64,000 nt of DNA, taken from Hymenobacter glacieicola. Its GTDB lineage: Bacteria > Bacteroidota > Bacteroidia > Cytophagales > Hymenobacteraceae. The stretch covers positions 469,313 through 533,312 of the forward strand of contig NZ_BMGS01000002.1 of NCBI RefSeq assembly GCF_014640315.1, in the 5' to 3' direction. The position numbers and the translations under genes are program-made. Below the pieces are notes generated by a model. The model was not told the origin of the DNA and made no database searches. It saw only the letters and a program-made list of their open reading frames with translations. Shown one piece after another: positions 63,035 to 64,000 of the stretch. The first letter of the stretch is position 1. Each line of letters opens with the position of its first letter.

Positions 63035-64000
63035 TTACAGGTGAATCACCTCGCCGTAGGCAGCCGCGGCGGCCTCCATCACGGCCTCCGACATGGTGGG
63101 GTGCGGGTGCACGGCCTTGATGATTTCGTGGCCGGTGGTTTCGAGCTTGCGTGCTACTACCACTTCGGCAATCATTTCGGTTACGTTGGAGCCAATCATG
63201 TGGGCGCCCAGCCACTCGCCGTACTTCTTGTCGAAAATCACCTTCACGAAGCCGTCCTTAACGCCGCCCGCGGAGGCTTTGCCGGAGGCCGAGAAGGGGA
63301 ATTTGCCCACCAGAATGTCGTAACCCTGCTTTTTGGCTTCTTCTTCGGTGAGGCCTACCGAGGCAATTTCCGGCGAGGCGTAGGTGCAGCCGGGAATGTT
63401 CTGGTAGTTAAGCGGCTCGGGGTGGTGACCGGCAATTTTCTCAACGCAGATAATTCCTTCCGCCGAAGCGACGTGCGCCAGCGCCGGGCCGGGCACAATG
63501 TCGCCGATGGCGAAGATGCCGGGCACGTTGGTCTGGTAGTAGTCGTCCACGATGACGCGGCCTTTCTCCACCTTAATGCCCAGTTCTTCCAGGCCCAGGT
63601 TTTCGAGGTTGGTTACTACCCCGGCGGCGCTCAGCACTACGTCGCAGGCAATTTGCTGCTCGCCTTTGGCCGTTTTAATGGTCACGTTGCAGCCTTCGCC
63701 GGTCGTATCCACCTTGGTTACTTCCGCGCTGGTCAGCACGTTGACACCAATTTTCTTGAAGGATTTCTCCATCTGGCGCGATACTTCCTCGTCTTCCACG
63801 GGCACGATGCGGGGCAGGTATTCTACCACCGTTACCTCGGAGCCCATGGTGCGGTAGAAGTAGGCAAACTCGACGCCGATGGCACCGGAACCTACTACCA
63901 CGAGGCGCTTGGGCAGGGCCGGCAGCACCATGGCCTGGCGGTACCCAATGATTTTTTTGCCGTCGATGGGCAAGGCGGGCAGCTCGCGCGAGCGGGCGCC
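63035..64000 (-). CDS. lpdA: Dihydrolipoyl dehydrogenase, C-terminal part (truncated by window end)
   Basis: E3 component of the 2-oxoacid dehydrogenase complexes, re-oxidising dihydrolipoamide with NAD. The 321 visible residues run from ATG-like GARSRELP (end of the first FAD region) through the NAD-binding VVVGSGAIGVEFAYFYRTMG, the second FAD segment GIFAIGDIVPGPALAHVAS, and the dimerisation domain with the catalytic HPHPTMSE. The redox-active cysteine pair and first FAD motif lie beyond the window, so the start cannot be placed; internal start codons are not the true start. Confidence 0.95.
   Translation of the reverse strand, partial: GARSRELPALPIDGKKIIGYRQAMVLPALPKRLVVVGSGAIGVEFAYFYRTMGSEVTVVEYLPRIVPVEDEEVSRQMEKSFKKIGVNVLTSAEVTKVDTTGEGCNVTIKTAKGEQQIACDVVLSAAGVVTNLENLGLEELGIKVEKGRVIVDDYYQTNVPGIFAIGDIVPGPALAHVASAEGIICVEKIAGHHPEPLNYQNIPGCTYASPEIASVGLTEEEAKKQGYDILVGKFPFSASGKASAGGVKDGFVKVIFDKKYGEWLGAHMIGSNVTEMIAEVVVARKLETTGHEIIKAVHPHPTMSEAVMEAAAAAYGEVIHL

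Overview
The window is a chromosomal segment of a GC-rich member of the Bacteroidota, most like Hymenobacter or a close relative in the Cytophagales. The reasons are an adjacent SusC/SusD pair, a TonB-dependent receptor paired with a DUF4249 lipoprotein, a SusR-like DUF6377 regulator, several TAnnTTTG-type -7 promoter boxes, weak ribosome binding sites, and the N-acyl-ornithine (ArgF') version of arginine synthesis. The genus is an inference; there is no rRNA gene in the window.

Region 1 (0-19 kb) is about glycans. On the minus strand a GH13 alpha-glucosidase, SusC, SusD, a GH37 trehalase and a clan GH-A glycosidase lie in a row. A membrane-anchored DUF6377 regulator and a secreted GH65 enzyme of the kojibiose-hydrolase type follow on the plus strand. 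Together they look like an alpha-glucoside utilisation locus: import by SusCD, periplasmic cleavage, and sensing by the DUF6377 protein. After a few small proteins, one of them a frameshifted lipoprotein, comes a GH92 alpha-mannosidase.

Region 2 (19-45 kb) is a mosaic of single genes: DUF1493 and NTF2-like proteins, a HelD-type helicase, a phytanoyl-CoA-dioxygenase-like oxygenase, a GH43 gene broken by an in-frame TAG, SbcC, DUF6687, HNH, thioredoxin, a TonB receptor with DUF4249 lipoprotein, purine nucleoside phosphorylase, SppA, RarA, an EamA transporter, an MFS exporter with an extra C-terminal domain, a type-B carboxylesterase and DNA polymerase IV.

Region 3 (45-61.5 kb) is an almost complete arginine pathway in two divergent arms. 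The minus arm carries a GNAT acetyltransferase (probable first enzyme), argG, argC, argD, carA, carB and argF'. The plus arm carries argB, argE and argH. ArgF' acts on acylated ornithine, so the ArgE-like deacylase should act on acyl-citrulline. The minus arm is interspersed with small membrane proteins, a decayed GIY-YIG gene and palindromic repeats.

Region 4 (61.5-64 kb) holds a TetR regulator, a small membrane protein and the C-terminal part of dihydrolipoyl dehydrogenase, which runs off the window.

The most striking non-coding signal is a family of long intergenic inverted repeats. At least eight copies, some with 35-45 bp perfect arms, share a scaffold (GTCATTCCGAGC ... GAGGAATCT, or a variant with GAAGCATCT). 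They sit almost only at gene ends and between operon members. No tRNA, rRNA, CRISPR array or intact insertion sequence was seen.
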